Notes: generated from the sequence alone by a model not told the origin. A DNA stretch of 64,000 nt from Gnetum montanum (GCA_015680685.1 MNCI01030336.1:275868-339867), one strand, 5' to 3'; positions 47,641 through 58,160 are shown, numbered from the stretch's first letter. Made by a program: numbers and translations.

Positions 47641-49230
47641 TAGTCAACGTGCCACGAACCAAACCTTACCATGAATCTAGAAGGGTTAGTGCACATAACA
47701 CATCAGAGAAAAGGATGACCTCGCTCACTATTTGGATCTCCCCCTTCCAACTTAGTCATGGGGGAGATGGCCACCTATGCTGATCAATCAAAGCCCTCAG
47801 TTCCTTTTTAAGTTTTTGTTTTACACATTTTTGTTTTGCAAATTTCTTTAAATTTTCTTATTTTTATTTTGCAACATTGTTCATAATCTTTCATTTATTT
47901 GTGTGTTTATTTATTTTGTTAAGTTTGTCACCTAATAAGTGCTCCTAAAGATGGTATGAACTATATTCCATTGATTGCTAATGTTTAGTTTTTACCTTTG
48001 AGTTATGATGTTGATACTAAGGTATGGTTTTTTTAATATAATAGACAATGAGTCCACGTCATCCATGCACCCATGAATGTCTATGGTCTCTCTTGGCTTG
48101 GAACTGTGTAGTCCCTTTCCTTAAATAATAAGAACTATTAACAAATTAGTGACTGGGCATTTCTCAAACTAAGGAAGGACTCAAGAATTGAAAAGGGTGT
48201 GACTTCAAGGGGATTTGATGCATTCGTGCTAGTCATTCTCTTGAGTGCTTGGATGTTTCCTTCTTGGGTTTTCCTTACCATTCCGATGTTGCTCCATTAT
48301 CAAGAACCTAAGCTAATAAAAATAATCAGTCTTTGCATGGTGTGATTCTCACGTAAAAAAAGAGAGAGAAAAAAAAAAAAAAAAAGTAAGAATTCAAAGC
48401 ACACCCCTTAGATGAAATAATCATCTAGGCTACAAGCATTGGTTATGGAACTAAACAAACATGTTCCCTCTAACTAAGGCCCTTTCTCGCTTCCTACTTT
48501 CTCCTTTCTCGTTTTGTCGGAATGGTGGTGACTTTTTGGCAGGAGCATTCTTGTTACTCCAAGTGGATGGATTGGCCAAATGTATTAATGCGAAGTCACT
48601 AGATGTGGATTGTTTGAGGCTAGATTTGGAACGAGATCTACTAAGTCACATTAACCATTAATACACAAGGGGTTGTACACCACCTGATTCTTGAGACTCT
48701 ATTCCATTCTCTTCTTTCCATCCTTCTTTCTCCATTTTTCACCTCATTGTCGATTGTATCAATAGTCCATATTTTGGTTGATGCATTGTTTTCTTTTTGG
48801 TAAATTCTTATGGTTAAGACTTTAACTCTTGTTTCCAAATGGCATTTCTAGAGCCTACGAACTCTTTGAATGCAGAATTGTCAGGGCATTAAGGGCATGA
48901 GCTTGCTTTGGGGAGGACCCACTGGCATTCCTATTTGGTCCATCTGTTAATTTCTTTCCCTTAAACATTTTCGTAATCAACATTTATTTTGTTCATCTCC
49001 ATCCCTGACATCCATTTTATCAGCGTTACCATTGTTCCTTTTTCTCCATCTTTCTTATTCCTTATCTTTTTCCATTCTCTCGCTATTGGAGGTTCGCTCT
49101 CAGTCATGGGGGTCCTAGTCCAAATGTTTCTAATTTTTCTTAACCCCTACACCTTGGGTAGCCATCAATGTTATATCTCCAAAATCCACATCAGCCATAC
49201 CACAACTCAGCCAATGGATCTTTCACCAGG
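47641..49230 (+). other. Post-pol region of element D
   Basis: Non-coding. The ATGGGGGAGATGGCC box is at about 47756-47771, ACAATGAGTCCACG near 48044 and GGGGAGGACCCACTGGCAT near 48909, all shared with A and C. Poly-A/GA run at 48356-48385. Confidence 0.55.
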
Positions 49231-49489
49231 GCAAGGTATCAACTGCATTGTGATTCATTTACCCTTGCTAATATAAGATTTTGTTGTGTGTGCAGATGGA
49301 AATCATACACCAATGGATTGGATCCAGAGGGAACACTTAGAATGGACTGGTGCTGGAGCAGTTATGCAAGGAACAAGATCGATGGCGTTCGTATGGATGA
49401 ACAACAAAAAGCGCAATCTTGGCGTCGACAGTAACAAACTTCTTCTTTTCTCTCTCTCTCTTCTCTCTTCTCTTTCAGCTGCCAAATAA
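49231..49489 (+). pseudogene. Small 3' frame of element D behind a 65-bp intron
   Basis: The intron 49231-49295 starts GCAAGG (GT in A) and ends GTGTGCAG, directly before ATGGA. A frame through 49313 (MDWIQREHLEWTGAG ... VWMNNKKRN) runs to a stop at 49489 and aligns with A. Its last residues are Leu/Ser-rich (LLLFSLSLLSSLS). An AATAAA follows the stop at about 49487. Function unknown; env-position frame of the Athila-like group. Confidence 0.5.
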
Positions 49490-49663
49490 AGCTGGATGTC
49501 AAATGTGTATAGTGTTTACTCTTATTGTCATGAACACTAATTTTGTCATGTATTGTAATGATGATCCATTCACATGTCACCCCATTCACCATTAGTATCA
49601 TTCAAGTTAATAATCTCATACCTTCCCAATTTTTTGTAAGGAACTCGAGGACGAGTTTTCATT

Positions 49664-50417
49664 CAGTCATGGGGGTATGAGAGCCGCGATATCGCGTACT
49701 GCAACATCTATAAATAAGAGGCAGCTTTCCCTTGTTCACTCACTTAAACTTAGACCCTTAGCCAAACTATNGCCGCGATATCGCGTACTGCAACATCTAT
49801 AAATAAGAGGCAACTTTCCCTTGTTCACTCACTTAAACTTAGACCCTTAGCCAAACTATAGCAGTTTACCCATTCCAGAGTTAGAGTAATTTCCATGTGC
49901 CCGCAGTAGGAGTCTTAAAGTGAACAGATCTTTATTCGAGCAAATTGTACTTGAGCACACATTTGTGTACGGCAATAAAGATGAACTTTCTGATAAACCT
50001 TGCAGCATGTGGATTAAGCTAAATAGGATTTAATTATTGTTAAATGTTTAAATGCTTTCCTAGATAATTAAATCTCTCTCAACCCTTGACTCTCCTAGTT
50101 AAGTGCATTCAGTATGACCGTTTCGAGCACGTGTGTAACGCAGTAACGAGTAGTGTTTGGTAATCCTAGCAGCGTTGCACTAGTTCAGTGTGTGTGCGGC
50201 AAGTGGGAACGAATACTAGTGCTAGGATAATTAGAACTTAGGTAGTGAATAGTTAATGAAAGTTAGTCATTTAGTTCTCTTCACCTTTCCCTATTAGCAT
50301 AGGCATTAAAAAGACAAAAGATATAAAAATCATATACCTCAAGCTTACTTAACCATACAACCNNNNNNNNNNCTCGTATTCGTATGGTTGAGTGTAGGGG
50401 TACCTCGCCACTCATCA
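49664..50417 (+). repeat. Polypurine tract and 3' LTR of element D, with assembly faults
   Basis: CATGGGGGTA precedes the LTR at 49678. The first 88 bases of shared LTR sequence (49683-49770) are repeated at 49772-49859 around a single N. A 10-N gap at 50363-50372 hides roughly 110 bases, judged from the 5' LTR. Ends CACTCATCA. CCGCGATATCGCG at 49684 is a perfect palindrome in U3. Confidence 0.9.
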
Positions 50418-50801
50418 AAAATTAACAATTAAAGTAATTAAGAGCTAAGTGGATGTTACAATGATGAAGTAATCTCGATCTTTATTATCGATCATGTGCA
50501 TGTCCAAGTACGTCACACTCAAATAAAGGTTTCATACAATTACAATCATCACACTGTGGGCATGCATTGGGGAAAGGATTGAGAGGAATTAAAAATGAAC
50601 AAAAAGGACTCTATTCTAACACTAACTTACTCTAAAACTTACTAATTTCCTATGAGACCAAATGTGGTATTTATAGGCTTACACAGGAACCACAATATCG
50701 TGTATCCGATACCATTAGTGAGGCCACAATATCGCGTACCCAATATCATGGATCTGATATCACAGGTCCAATATCAGAGCCTAACAAATCATGGTTCATC
50801 A
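50418..50801 (-). repeat. 5' LTR of element F, part 2
   Basis: It continues 43412 after removal of D. It carries the GATATC/AATATC half-palindromes of U3 (50690-50785). On the minus strand it begins TGATGAACC, and CAACC follows on the plus strand. Confidence 0.92.
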
Positions 50802-50806
50802 CAACC

Positions 50807-51446
50807 CATCATTAATGGGATCAATGCCTACAACAAAGTAGAAATCCACTTAAAAGAGTTGTAAATCGAAGAGATGATAGAGTACATGGAGTTGGCCAAT
50901 TTCTGTTATGCAAACTTGGCAATGCTGCTTATTGGACGATCGTAGTCAGAATTGAAGAAACAAGTGGCTAACTCATATCTATTATATGAGGCAAAGTTTA
51001 AGCATCACAAAGACACTAAGCAAAAGCTTGAAATTGCAAACACTAAACTCGAAGTTCTCAAAGGACGATTTAGAGATCAATGATTTATCACCGAGAACCT
51101 ATCTAGATGGATGAATGACTACCGGGAGCTAAAGAACATAGTCAAGGCATTCGACATCAAATGCAAACAGTTCACTACCTGGTTCATCAATGCGAAGGAG
51201 TTATTTCCAGCAATCCTGTGTCCTTGGGATGTGCCTGCTCCAACCCACATTGGGGAAGCTACATGTACGGTGCATGATCCTTGGAGTAAGGAGGAGAATA
51301 TAAAAGTATTGCTAGATACTTTTCACCTCCTACCTAAACTAGTAGCAGCAGCAGGACAACCGCAACCACCTCAACCACTATCAGTGCGTGAAGCTCGTGA
51401 AGGTTCCTCGAAGCCTCAGAAACCATCCCCGCCTCAAACAATTTGA
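50807..51446 (+). pseudogene. 3' (env-position) frame of element C, C-terminal part
   Basis: It resumes after F and its duplication. The frame is open from 51111 to 51446 (WMNDYRELKNIVKAFDIKCK, ...). The C-terminal module has LCPWDVPAPTHIG (CPW codons 51219-51227) and HDPWSKEENIKVLL (DPW codons 51276-51284), followed by a Pro/Gln-rich tail and a TGA stop. The same module is recognisable in element F at 39050-39125, so this end of the protein is the most conserved part of the 3' frame. Function unknown. Confidence 0.6.
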
Positions 51447-52581
51447 TCTTCCCCAAGAAGCTTCACACCATCAAGGAATGTGATGTCCGATTTTAAAGAA
51501 TTGAATCATGATGTTCAATTTTATGTCCTGAACACCTTTATTTTTTGTAATGTGTTGATTTATACACTCCATTTTTTGTCAAGTTAGTCAATTTGTTTTG
51601 TGTGAAGAAAAGTCAATCAATAATTCCATACCTTCCCAATTTTGTAACAAAACTCGAGGACAAGTTTTCATTTAGTTGTCAGGGTATGATGAGTTGCATT
51701 AAGTTCATTGCATCCACAAAGCCTAGTCGATGCATCTTACCATGTGTCAACGAGGCCCCATTGACGTAGTGTCATGTGTTGGCTATAAATACACGCTTGC
51801 AGCCACATTTATGGCATAAGTAAATTGTAGTTGCAATGGAGCTCTTGTATTTTTTCCCATTCGAAAATTAGAATTTTTCCTCCGAGTGCCCCCAGCAAGA
51901 GTCATTGTGTACAGATCTTTATTCGAGCATTATTGTACCTAAGCACAACAATGTGTGTGGTGATAAACACAAGCTTTCTAATAAACCTTGCAGCACTTTG
52001 GATAGATTAACTATTTCATTTATGCATTCAATGTTTTCAGTTATTTGTTAAATGTTTTCAATTATTTCACAAATATTTTCCACCAACTGAGTTAATGAAG
52101 TAATTAAGCTAGATAGATTAAATACATAAGTACGACCACTTCGAGCATAACATGTATTGGCTTGGTAATCACAATAGCGTTATCGCTTGGTATGCCTAGT
52201 AGCATAGTGCTTGGTTGCCCAGCGGTGGATACATGGGTTCAAGACAAGTACAATAAGTGGAACGGATACTTATGTTAGGGTTAGTTAAATAATTAGTTGA
52301 TTAATTAATTTAGATTAGTTAATCAAATTTCTTTTATCTACATTTCGAGCACCAAACTATCAAACATAAAATGATAAAAATTGGATGCCTCAGTTACACA
52401 TAATCATACCAATGAACGTCACAAGTGTAATTAGGAAGATAATAATTGACCTTTAAGGCTAAATTCACTTTCTAAAGAACTAGTGCACTAGAAACAATAA
52501 AGTCCATGGAATTCGACCAAGTTGCATGTGAAAGCTTCGTGATTCGTATGGTTGGGTGTAGGGGTACCTTGCCACTCATTA
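51447..52581 (+). repeat. 3' end and 3' LTR of element C
   Basis: After the stop a short untranslated region leads to GTCAGGGTA (purine tract, 51678-51686). The LTR 51687-52581 (895 bp) starts TGATGAGTTGC and ends GCCACTCATTA, a mutated CTCATCA. A TATA box GCTATAAATACAC is at about 51782. It shares blocks with the LTRs of A, D and F but differs clearly in U3. Confidence 0.85.
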
Positions 52582-53374
52582 GCAACTAAATTTTTGCATT
52601 TAGTTTATTAGATTTAATGTGATGTAAATAAAATTGTTTCTTGCCTTCTACATTAAACCATACTTTTGTTACAACATTTTGCTTTGTAGCTAGCAAATAT
52701 GCTTAGGATTTCGCTCCACATCATCTCAAAAGATAGTCCATTCTCTTGACCATTGCATTCTTTGAAAATACCAATAACAATCTTGTGAATCCTCAAGAAC
52801 TTTGCTTTAGGACATGTTTGGTTAATGGAATCCTTGCATTGTTAAATGTTGATAGATGTTAACTCTGAAAATTCATGAATCTTACCAAATTACACATTTG
52901 TAAGTGAAATTTGAAAAGAATCCAAAAATAAAAAGAATTTGGAATTTGATGTTTTGTATGGGTCCAACAAAAATTGCACCATGTATCCTCACTAAACCAC
53001 CCTAAAGCGAATTCAGCATTGCAAGACTCACATCATTAAACATGTCCTTATTAAAGAATTTGTCTTGCTTAAACATATAGAAGTTACAAATATGAGTATG
53101 TGCAATAAATTAATACAAGGCTTCCTATTCTAAAGTTAATAAATCAAATCACATTTGCAATAAATTGATACAAGGCTTCTTATGCTAAAATTAATAAATC
53201 AAATTCACATTGAAAACTGAATTTCGTTATTTCTCTTGGAATCTACTTGAGAGTTGTTATCCAATTTAATTAAAGCTAATGCCTAAAATACATGTGACTC
53301 TGAATAGCTTCCCTGTCGTTGCATTGACCAGATTGCAACTGTTCAAAACCAATTACAGAAAACAATCAACACAA
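52582..53374. other. Intergenic, nothing recognised
   Basis: AT-rich sequence outside the retrotransposon nest. One short direct repeat occurs (AAATTAATACAAGG / AAATTGATACAAGG near 53106 and 53163). No gene supported. Confidence 0.4.
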
Positions 53375-54200
53375 AGAAGATCAATACAGTTTAAAACAGT
53401 AGCGCGTTACAAAAACAATCGACAAGAAATTAATGGCATCAGAAATTACGTCGCAGAGAAATTAATTGCAATAAGAAAAATTTTCGTCCACGGAAAATTA
53501 CGTAGAGAAATTCATTGCGGTCAAAGAAATTTTCGCCGGCAAATTCATTGCAGTCAAACAAATGTTCGTTGACAAACTAATTGCGAAGAGAAATTGCAAC
53601 GCGGAGAAGATCAATACAGTTTAAAACAGTCGCCATCTACCAGAATTTACTTCGCAGAAAAATTAATTGCAATAAAGAAAAATTTTTGTCAGAGAAATTT
53701 ATTGCGGTCAAAGAAATTTTCACCGGCAAAATCATTGCAGTCAAACAATGTTGGTCGACAAATTAATCGCGGAGAGAAATTGCAACGCGGAGAAAATCAA
53801 GACAGTGTAAAACAGTAGCCAGCGACAAAAATGATCGACGCCGAGAAATTAATGGCATCTAGAAATTACGTCGCAGAGAAATTAATTGCTCTAAGAACAA
53901 TCTTAGTGCACGGAAAGTTACGCAGAGAAATTCATTACTGTCAAAGACATTTTCACCGGCAAATTCACTGCAGTCACAAATTACAAGGGTAATTCATTGC
54001 AGTCAAACAAAGTTTCGTTGTCGTTGACAAAATAATTGCGCACAGAAATTGCAACGCGGAGAAATTAAGTGCAGTCTGGTAATTCATTCATTGCAGTCAA
54101 ACAAAGTTTTGTTGTCGTTGACAAAATAATTGCGCACAGAAATTGCAACGCGGAGAAATTAAGTGCAGTCAAAGAAATTTGCGTCGCTACTCGTGTGATC
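53375..54200 (+). repeat. Higher-order tandem repeat
   Basis: Copies start at 53375, 53605, 53791, 54060 and 54154 and are 230, 186, 269, 94 and about 45 bp long. Each opens AGAAGATCAA/AGAAATTAAG and closes AGAAATTGCAACGCGG. Inside, shorter units of about 30 bp based on GAGAAATTAATTGC and GTCAAAGAAATTTTC recur. It lies directly next to the tRNA gene. Confidence 0.85.
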
Positions 54201-54259
54201 GATATAAGAAATTAGCTTTCGCAATAAAATCTTCAGGAATTTTTTTGCAAGAAAATACT

Positions 54260-54341
54260 CGTCGACAGCAGGGATCGAACCTGCGCGGGCAAAGCCCAAC
54301 AGATTTCAAGTCTGTCTCCTTAACCACTCGGACATATCGAC
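54260..54341 (-). tRNA. trnS-UGA: tRNA-Ser (anticodon UGA)
   Basis: An 82-nt type II tRNA on the minus strand. The acceptor stem GTCGATA pairs with TGTCGAC, with discriminator G. The anticodon arm ACAGA-CTTGAAA-TCTGT gives anticodon TGA. It has a long variable arm, and a T arm with the B box GGTTCGATCC. A TTTT Pol III terminator follows (complement of 54252-54255). All stems pair, so it looks functional; it decodes UCA codons. It is a nuclear-type gene in AT-rich, repeat-filled surroundings. Confidence 0.95.
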
Positions 54342-54940
54342 ATGTATATATTCAGGGAGGAATATTTATAATGAGTCGGTCAATTATTTAAGCTCATAAG
54401 GATAACATGTTAAGTGATTTTTAATTTTCCAGGTTTGGAACAATAGTCTATGCTTAGTTCATACATATTTTCCATTGTCATGGATGAAAGAAATGCAAAA
54501 CGATCTTTTCTAGTGTATGTTTCTTAATATTGTGAATTGATTAAAAGGCTAACTACGAACTAACTAAAGGGGACTATTTGTCATAGTAAGTAAATGTTTT
54601 TTCTTATAAAGCTAGGGGGAGCTTTCCCATCATGATAAATAATATAAATAGATCATAATATTAGAGGAGGAAAATTTGACCATAAGATTTTGATTTTTTG
54701 TAAAGAGAATACCCTCTTAGCCAAACTATATATATATATATAACAAATATATAAGTAATATAACAGTCATAACACCAATAGGTACCTACCTAGTAAATAA
54801 TTTGCTTTAGTCATAATGTTGAAGGGAAGCTTCCCAATCACTATAAGGAGGAGCTTCTTACTTACAATAAATAATATAAATTAATCATAATATGAGAAAG
54901 GAAGTGAGGGTGAGATATTTGGTTACAAATTGATTTGATT
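54342..54940. other. Intergenic, nothing recognised
   Basis: AT-rich, with a TATATATA run at 54728-54742. Two short related GGGGAGC/AGGAGC segments near 54617 and 54845 (GCTTTCCCATCAT, GCTTCCCAATCA). No gene supported. Confidence 0.35.
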
Positions 54941-54946
54941 TGAAAC

Positions 54947-55050
54947 AATGAGGTGTTTGGCTAGTGGTATGAATCTTGGCCTAATAATCCTAGGTCATAG
55001 GTTCAATTCTACTAGGTGGCACTAAGTTCAAGGTAACATCATTTAGTAGC
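54947..55050 (+). repeat. tRNA-headed SINE-like copy 1
   Basis: GAGGTGTTTGGCTAGTGG (A-box-like) and GGTTCAATTCT (B-box-like, 55000-55010) are about 45 bases apart, the spacing of an internal Pol III promoter. The head matches copies 2 to 6. Confidence 0.55.
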
Positions 55051-55365
55051 TAATGCTTCCATTGAATTCCTAAATGTTTCTCTCTATAATTTTTTCTTTA
55101 TTAACACGAAGACTTTAGTAGGGAATGTTTTTTTTGGATTTGTTGTAAGAATAAAAACCTAAAAAGGCATCCCTGAAAACGTTGGCCCTTTCCTTTTTGT
55201 TGTTTTGGAGTTTCTCCTCTGCTTCTATGCTTTTGTACTCTAAATTTGATTTTTTAAAGATATTTATTTTTTAGGGTTTAATACCCCTCCTATAAACTTC
55301 TATAAATCTTGGGGTGTACCTATGTCTCAATTATTTTGGATTCCAACACAGATTGATTTGATAAC

Positions 55366-55480
55366 AATGATGTGTTAGCCTAATGATAAGACACTTGATT
55401 TGGAAGCTCTAAGTCATGGGTTTGATTCCAATGGACATTGCTCAGATATATAAAGTTTTAATTGAACTATATATTTTGGG
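55366..55480 (+). repeat. tRNA-headed SINE-like copy 2
   Basis: TGTGTTAGCCTAATGATAAG and GGTTTGATTCC boxes, then a body (GACATTGCTCAG ... AATTGAACTATAT) also seen in copy 5. It is preceded by GGGGTGTACCTATGT, which is repeated before copy 3, so copies 2 and 3 lie in a tandem duplication of about 170-180 bp. Confidence 0.6.
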
Positions 55481-55554
55481 GTGTACCTATGTTTCACTTA
55501 TTTTAGATTCCAACATTGCCACAAATTGATTTGACTGTAAAATTTGATATTTCA

Positions 55555-55640
55555 TAAATGAAAAAGAGCCTAGTGGTAAGACTCTTGATTTCAAAGCTCC
55601 AAGTCATGGATTCAATTGCAAATATTTTCAAAACCCACAT
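55555..55640 (+). repeat. tRNA-headed SINE-like copy 3
   Basis: GAGCCTAGTGGTAAGACTC followed by AAGCTCCAAGTCATGG and ATTCAATTGCA. Second unit of the local duplication. Confidence 0.5.
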
Positions 55641-55689
55641 TTCCACACCCCCTTCCCAAATAATAAATATATAAATAAACTAGTTTTAA

Positions 55690-55742
55690 CTTAGAGTTTC
55701 CAAATCAAGAGTCTTAACACTAAGCTAACACCTCATTGTTTA
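55690..55742 (-). repeat. tRNA-headed SINE-like copy 4
   Basis: On the minus strand AATGAGGTGTTAGCTTAG, then AAGACTCTTGATTTGGAAAC. The inverted orientation relative to the other copies argues for independent insertion. Confidence 0.5.
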
Positions 55743-57111
55743 TTCATGTAGAAATCTTCATCTCTTGGCCCAATGTTATGATAATATTTATTTTTTTCTC
55801 TAAGTTAGAAACCCAAAACTCATATTCTAGTAAATCTAATTTTTCTCCAATGAATTTGATCCCCCTAGAATTCCTCTATGGGGAATTCTAATTTACCTTT
55901 AATTTCTTCAATTGATGTTAAAATTTATGCTTCTTCTAGTAAGGCATGAATTTTTATTAATTTTGAGACTACATATTTACAAGTTGGTAAGGAAAAATTG
56001 GAGATGATTTCTTCTACTAATGTTGATATAACTAAAATACCTAATTTTGTTCTCCCTAATGATGTATATGAGTTACTGGTAGTTGATTTTACATCACAAT
56101 ATGCTTATTCAAATTTTGGCATACCTTCCTCGTAGTCAAAGTTTACTTTGTAGTTAAATGATATGATGCATAAACAAGAATCATTCATGCCAAGTATTGT
56201 TCTCATTTTTATTTTTTGCTTGTTGAGCTATGCAATGCTTTAATTGTGCAACATGCCTTACACATAGGGTCATTTATACATAAGCATGTAGTGTTGATCA
56301 TTTGTAAGTGGACTCTAAAATTTGATGTTGAATTTGTAAAATATTTTAAAGTTCTGTGTTTTGTCAAGTTATTTAATCTTCCATTGGTTTTTTAGAAAGT
56401 TCAAAAGGAGATTGTTAGTCTTCTTGATTCTGTTAAGCATATGAAATCTATTTCCACATCATTTGGTTCTAGTTAATGTTTTTTTATTTTTGGTTGAAAT
56501 CAATAGTCTAAACCATTAAAAAATTGGCATTATAAGTAGCCAAGAAGACTTATATTCAACCAATAACATATTATAATGTTTCTAATTCTTGTAATTTTGT
56601 CATTGTGAAGGACATTTTTTTAATGCTTGTCCTTTATTGCTCAAGAAAAAAGATGGAAAGGAGAAAAAAAACATGTTGATGTTGAAGATAGGAAAAAACC
56701 AAATGAAGTTGAAGAGACAAAAAGTCAAGTTGCTATATAGGATAAAAATGATCAAACAACAATGTAGAAACTAGAGAAAATAGAAGATTTTGTGAATTTT
56801 TTTTCTAGAGGAAGTATTGATAAAGTCCAAATAGACATCTCATAAGAAAGATCTTTCCTTATCTAACAAGAATACCGTCAAATTATTTTTTTTGTAACAA
56901 AGTCCTCTCCACCAAAAAGAAAGAAAGAAAGAAAGAAAGCAACAAGGATAATAATAACAATAATGCATTTAAAATTTTCTTAATATTTCATGTAACTATG
57001 TCAACTACATTTTACAAGAACATCTCAATTAGGCTTTATCAAAAGAATAAGAAATGATGATTAATTACTTTGTTGATGCTAACATGTTAATTCATTATTA
57101 TTGAAACATAG

Positions 57112-57180
57112 TTCATTTGGATAGAGCATGTACCTTGTGATAGTACAAGTTAAAGGTTCAAATCTAAGAAGGCTATATTA
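57112..57180 (+). repeat. tRNA-like sequence of a second type
   Basis: GTTCATTTGGATAGAGCA (A-box-like), an arm TGTAC...GTACA, and GGTTCAAATCT (B-box-like). It resembles a tRNA-derived SINE head or a decayed tRNA; the acceptor stem does not pair. Confidence 0.4.
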
Positions 57181-57229
57181 AGATATGTATCACATAGGAC
57201 CAAGGTAAACATATAGCTAGACACTAATA

Positions 57230-57345
57230 GTGAGGTGTTAGTTTAGCGGTAAGACTCTTGATTTTGAAGCTCTAAGTTATATAGATTCAATTCTAGTAGA
57301 CATTGTTGAGTTTTAAAATTCTAATTAGACTATATGTCATAGGAG
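57230..57345 (+). repeat. tRNA-headed SINE-like copy 5
   Basis: GAGGTGTTAGTTTAGCGG, AAGACTCTTGATTTTGAAG, ATTCAATTCTAG, then a body GACATTGTTGAG ... AATTAGACTATAT parallel to copy 2. The shared body beyond the tRNA-like head supports a SINE rather than a set of decayed tRNAs. Confidence 0.6.
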
Positions 57346-57509
57346 TAAATATTATTACAAAAGGTAACTATCAACTTCAAGGATTTCAATGATTCCATTG
57401 GAACCTCTTTCTAAAATGCATCAAATCTCTCCAATGAATAAGTGTTGCAAGCCAAATAAACTCTCAAGATAAATTTTATGAGTGAAAATGCATTTATTTA
57501 TTTATTTAG

Positions 57510-58160
57510 TTCAAATTTCATACCATACATAGACATGGAGTGTGCACCACACCATTCTTTTTATTGTTTTAGTAAGAATTTTTGGATTTTTTCTAATTAG
57601 AGTTGTCTCACTAATGGGCTCTGAAAACTGTGATTGGATTTGAAAAAGTTGCCAAATATGCTTGGTCAAAGGGACCACAGATGAAAAAATGGTTAATTGG
57701 TTTAGTGCCAAAAAGTGCAAAATTATTTTGAATAATGCCTCTACAGTTCAAAGGGTAAAGCCTCCTTAAAAATCTAAACAGGGAATAATTATAAGCATGG
57801 GCTGAGAACAAAATCTTGTAATTTAAATAAGAGAGGTGATTGATCATTGCAATGTAAATGATCGTGAGCCTTTCGTTGATCTTGGATCATATCAAAGGCC
57901 CCTCTACTATCCTTCCAAGTCCATGCCCCATAATAGTTTAGTCCAGGATAAGGTGAATTTCTACAGCACACGTTTTTGAACCACACTTGCAATACCTTTG
58001 ACAAGACAAAGTTTGAGTGATTTTTGAAGATATCTACCCGACACAGAGATCTGACACATTATGACTTTGCAACCAAGATACGAGGGCAGCCTTAAAACAT
58101 ACGGTCCAAAAGATGCATTGCAGGCTTTTGCAGACCAGGAAATGTTGATAATAAGCACTT
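57510..58160 (-). pseudogene. LINE-type ORF2 remnant, C-terminal end
   Basis: Minus-strand fragments in different frames read in order SWSAKACNASFGPYVLRL, YYGAWTWKDSRGAFDMIQDQ with SPLLFKLQDFVLSP, then PINHFFICGPFDQAYLATF. The last resembles the HLFxxCPFAxxxW zinc-binding end (zf-RVT) of plant L1-type retrotransposons. This is recognition by eye only, and the fragment is broken by frameshifts. It could also be another reverse-transcribed repeat. Confidence 0.4.

Larger units (their letters stand above)
43413..50417 (+). mobile_element. Element D: youngest-looking Athila-like element, pol deleted
   Basis: 5' LTR 43413-44176, primer site, gag, protease remnant, deletion of RT/RNase H/integrase, post-pol region, 65-bp intron with small 3' frame, purine tract, 3' LTR 49678-50417. 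Flanks are ACAAT on the left and AAAAT on the right, a 4-of-5 match consistent with a mutated target duplication inside F's LTR. The two LTRs are clearly more alike than those of A, so D is probably the more recent insertion. Confidence 0.9.
37876..50801 (-). mobile_element. Element F: pol-less Athila-like element, minus strand (contains D)
   Basis: The left (3') LTR is 37876-38763 and the right (5') LTR is 42902-43412 plus 50418-50801. Both have the TGATGAG/CTCATCA-type ends and there is an exact CAACC duplication. On the minus strand the order is 5' LTR, primer site, gag, post-pol region, intron, 3' frame, purine tract, 3' LTR. Protease, RT, RNase H and integrase are missing. Net length without D is about 5.9 kb. 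It is a non-autonomous derivative, whether the loss came before or after insertion. Confidence 0.9.
1..52581 (+). mobile_element. Element C: outer Athila-like Ty3/gypsy retrotransposon, 5' end off window
   Basis: Outer host of the nest. Its pieces read in order as gag (1-2191), protease (29840-30550), RT, RNase H and integrase (to 33500), a post-pol region, an intron and 3' open frame (35325-37870 and 50807-51446), a purine tract and a 3' LTR (51687-52581). Two foreign elements, B and F, interrupt it and both are flanked by exact 5-bp duplications, so the pieces can be rejoined unambiguously. About 12.0 kb of C lies in the window. The 5' LTR and first part of gag are missing to the left, so its own target duplication cannot be tested. 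Placing it in the Athila-like group is inference from primer site, Gag knuckle and env-position frame of its relatives A, D and F. Confidence 0.85.

Noticed and set aside
57112-57180. Functional tRNA
   Set aside because: Anticodon loop and acceptor stem do not fold correctly; kept only as a tRNA-like repeat.
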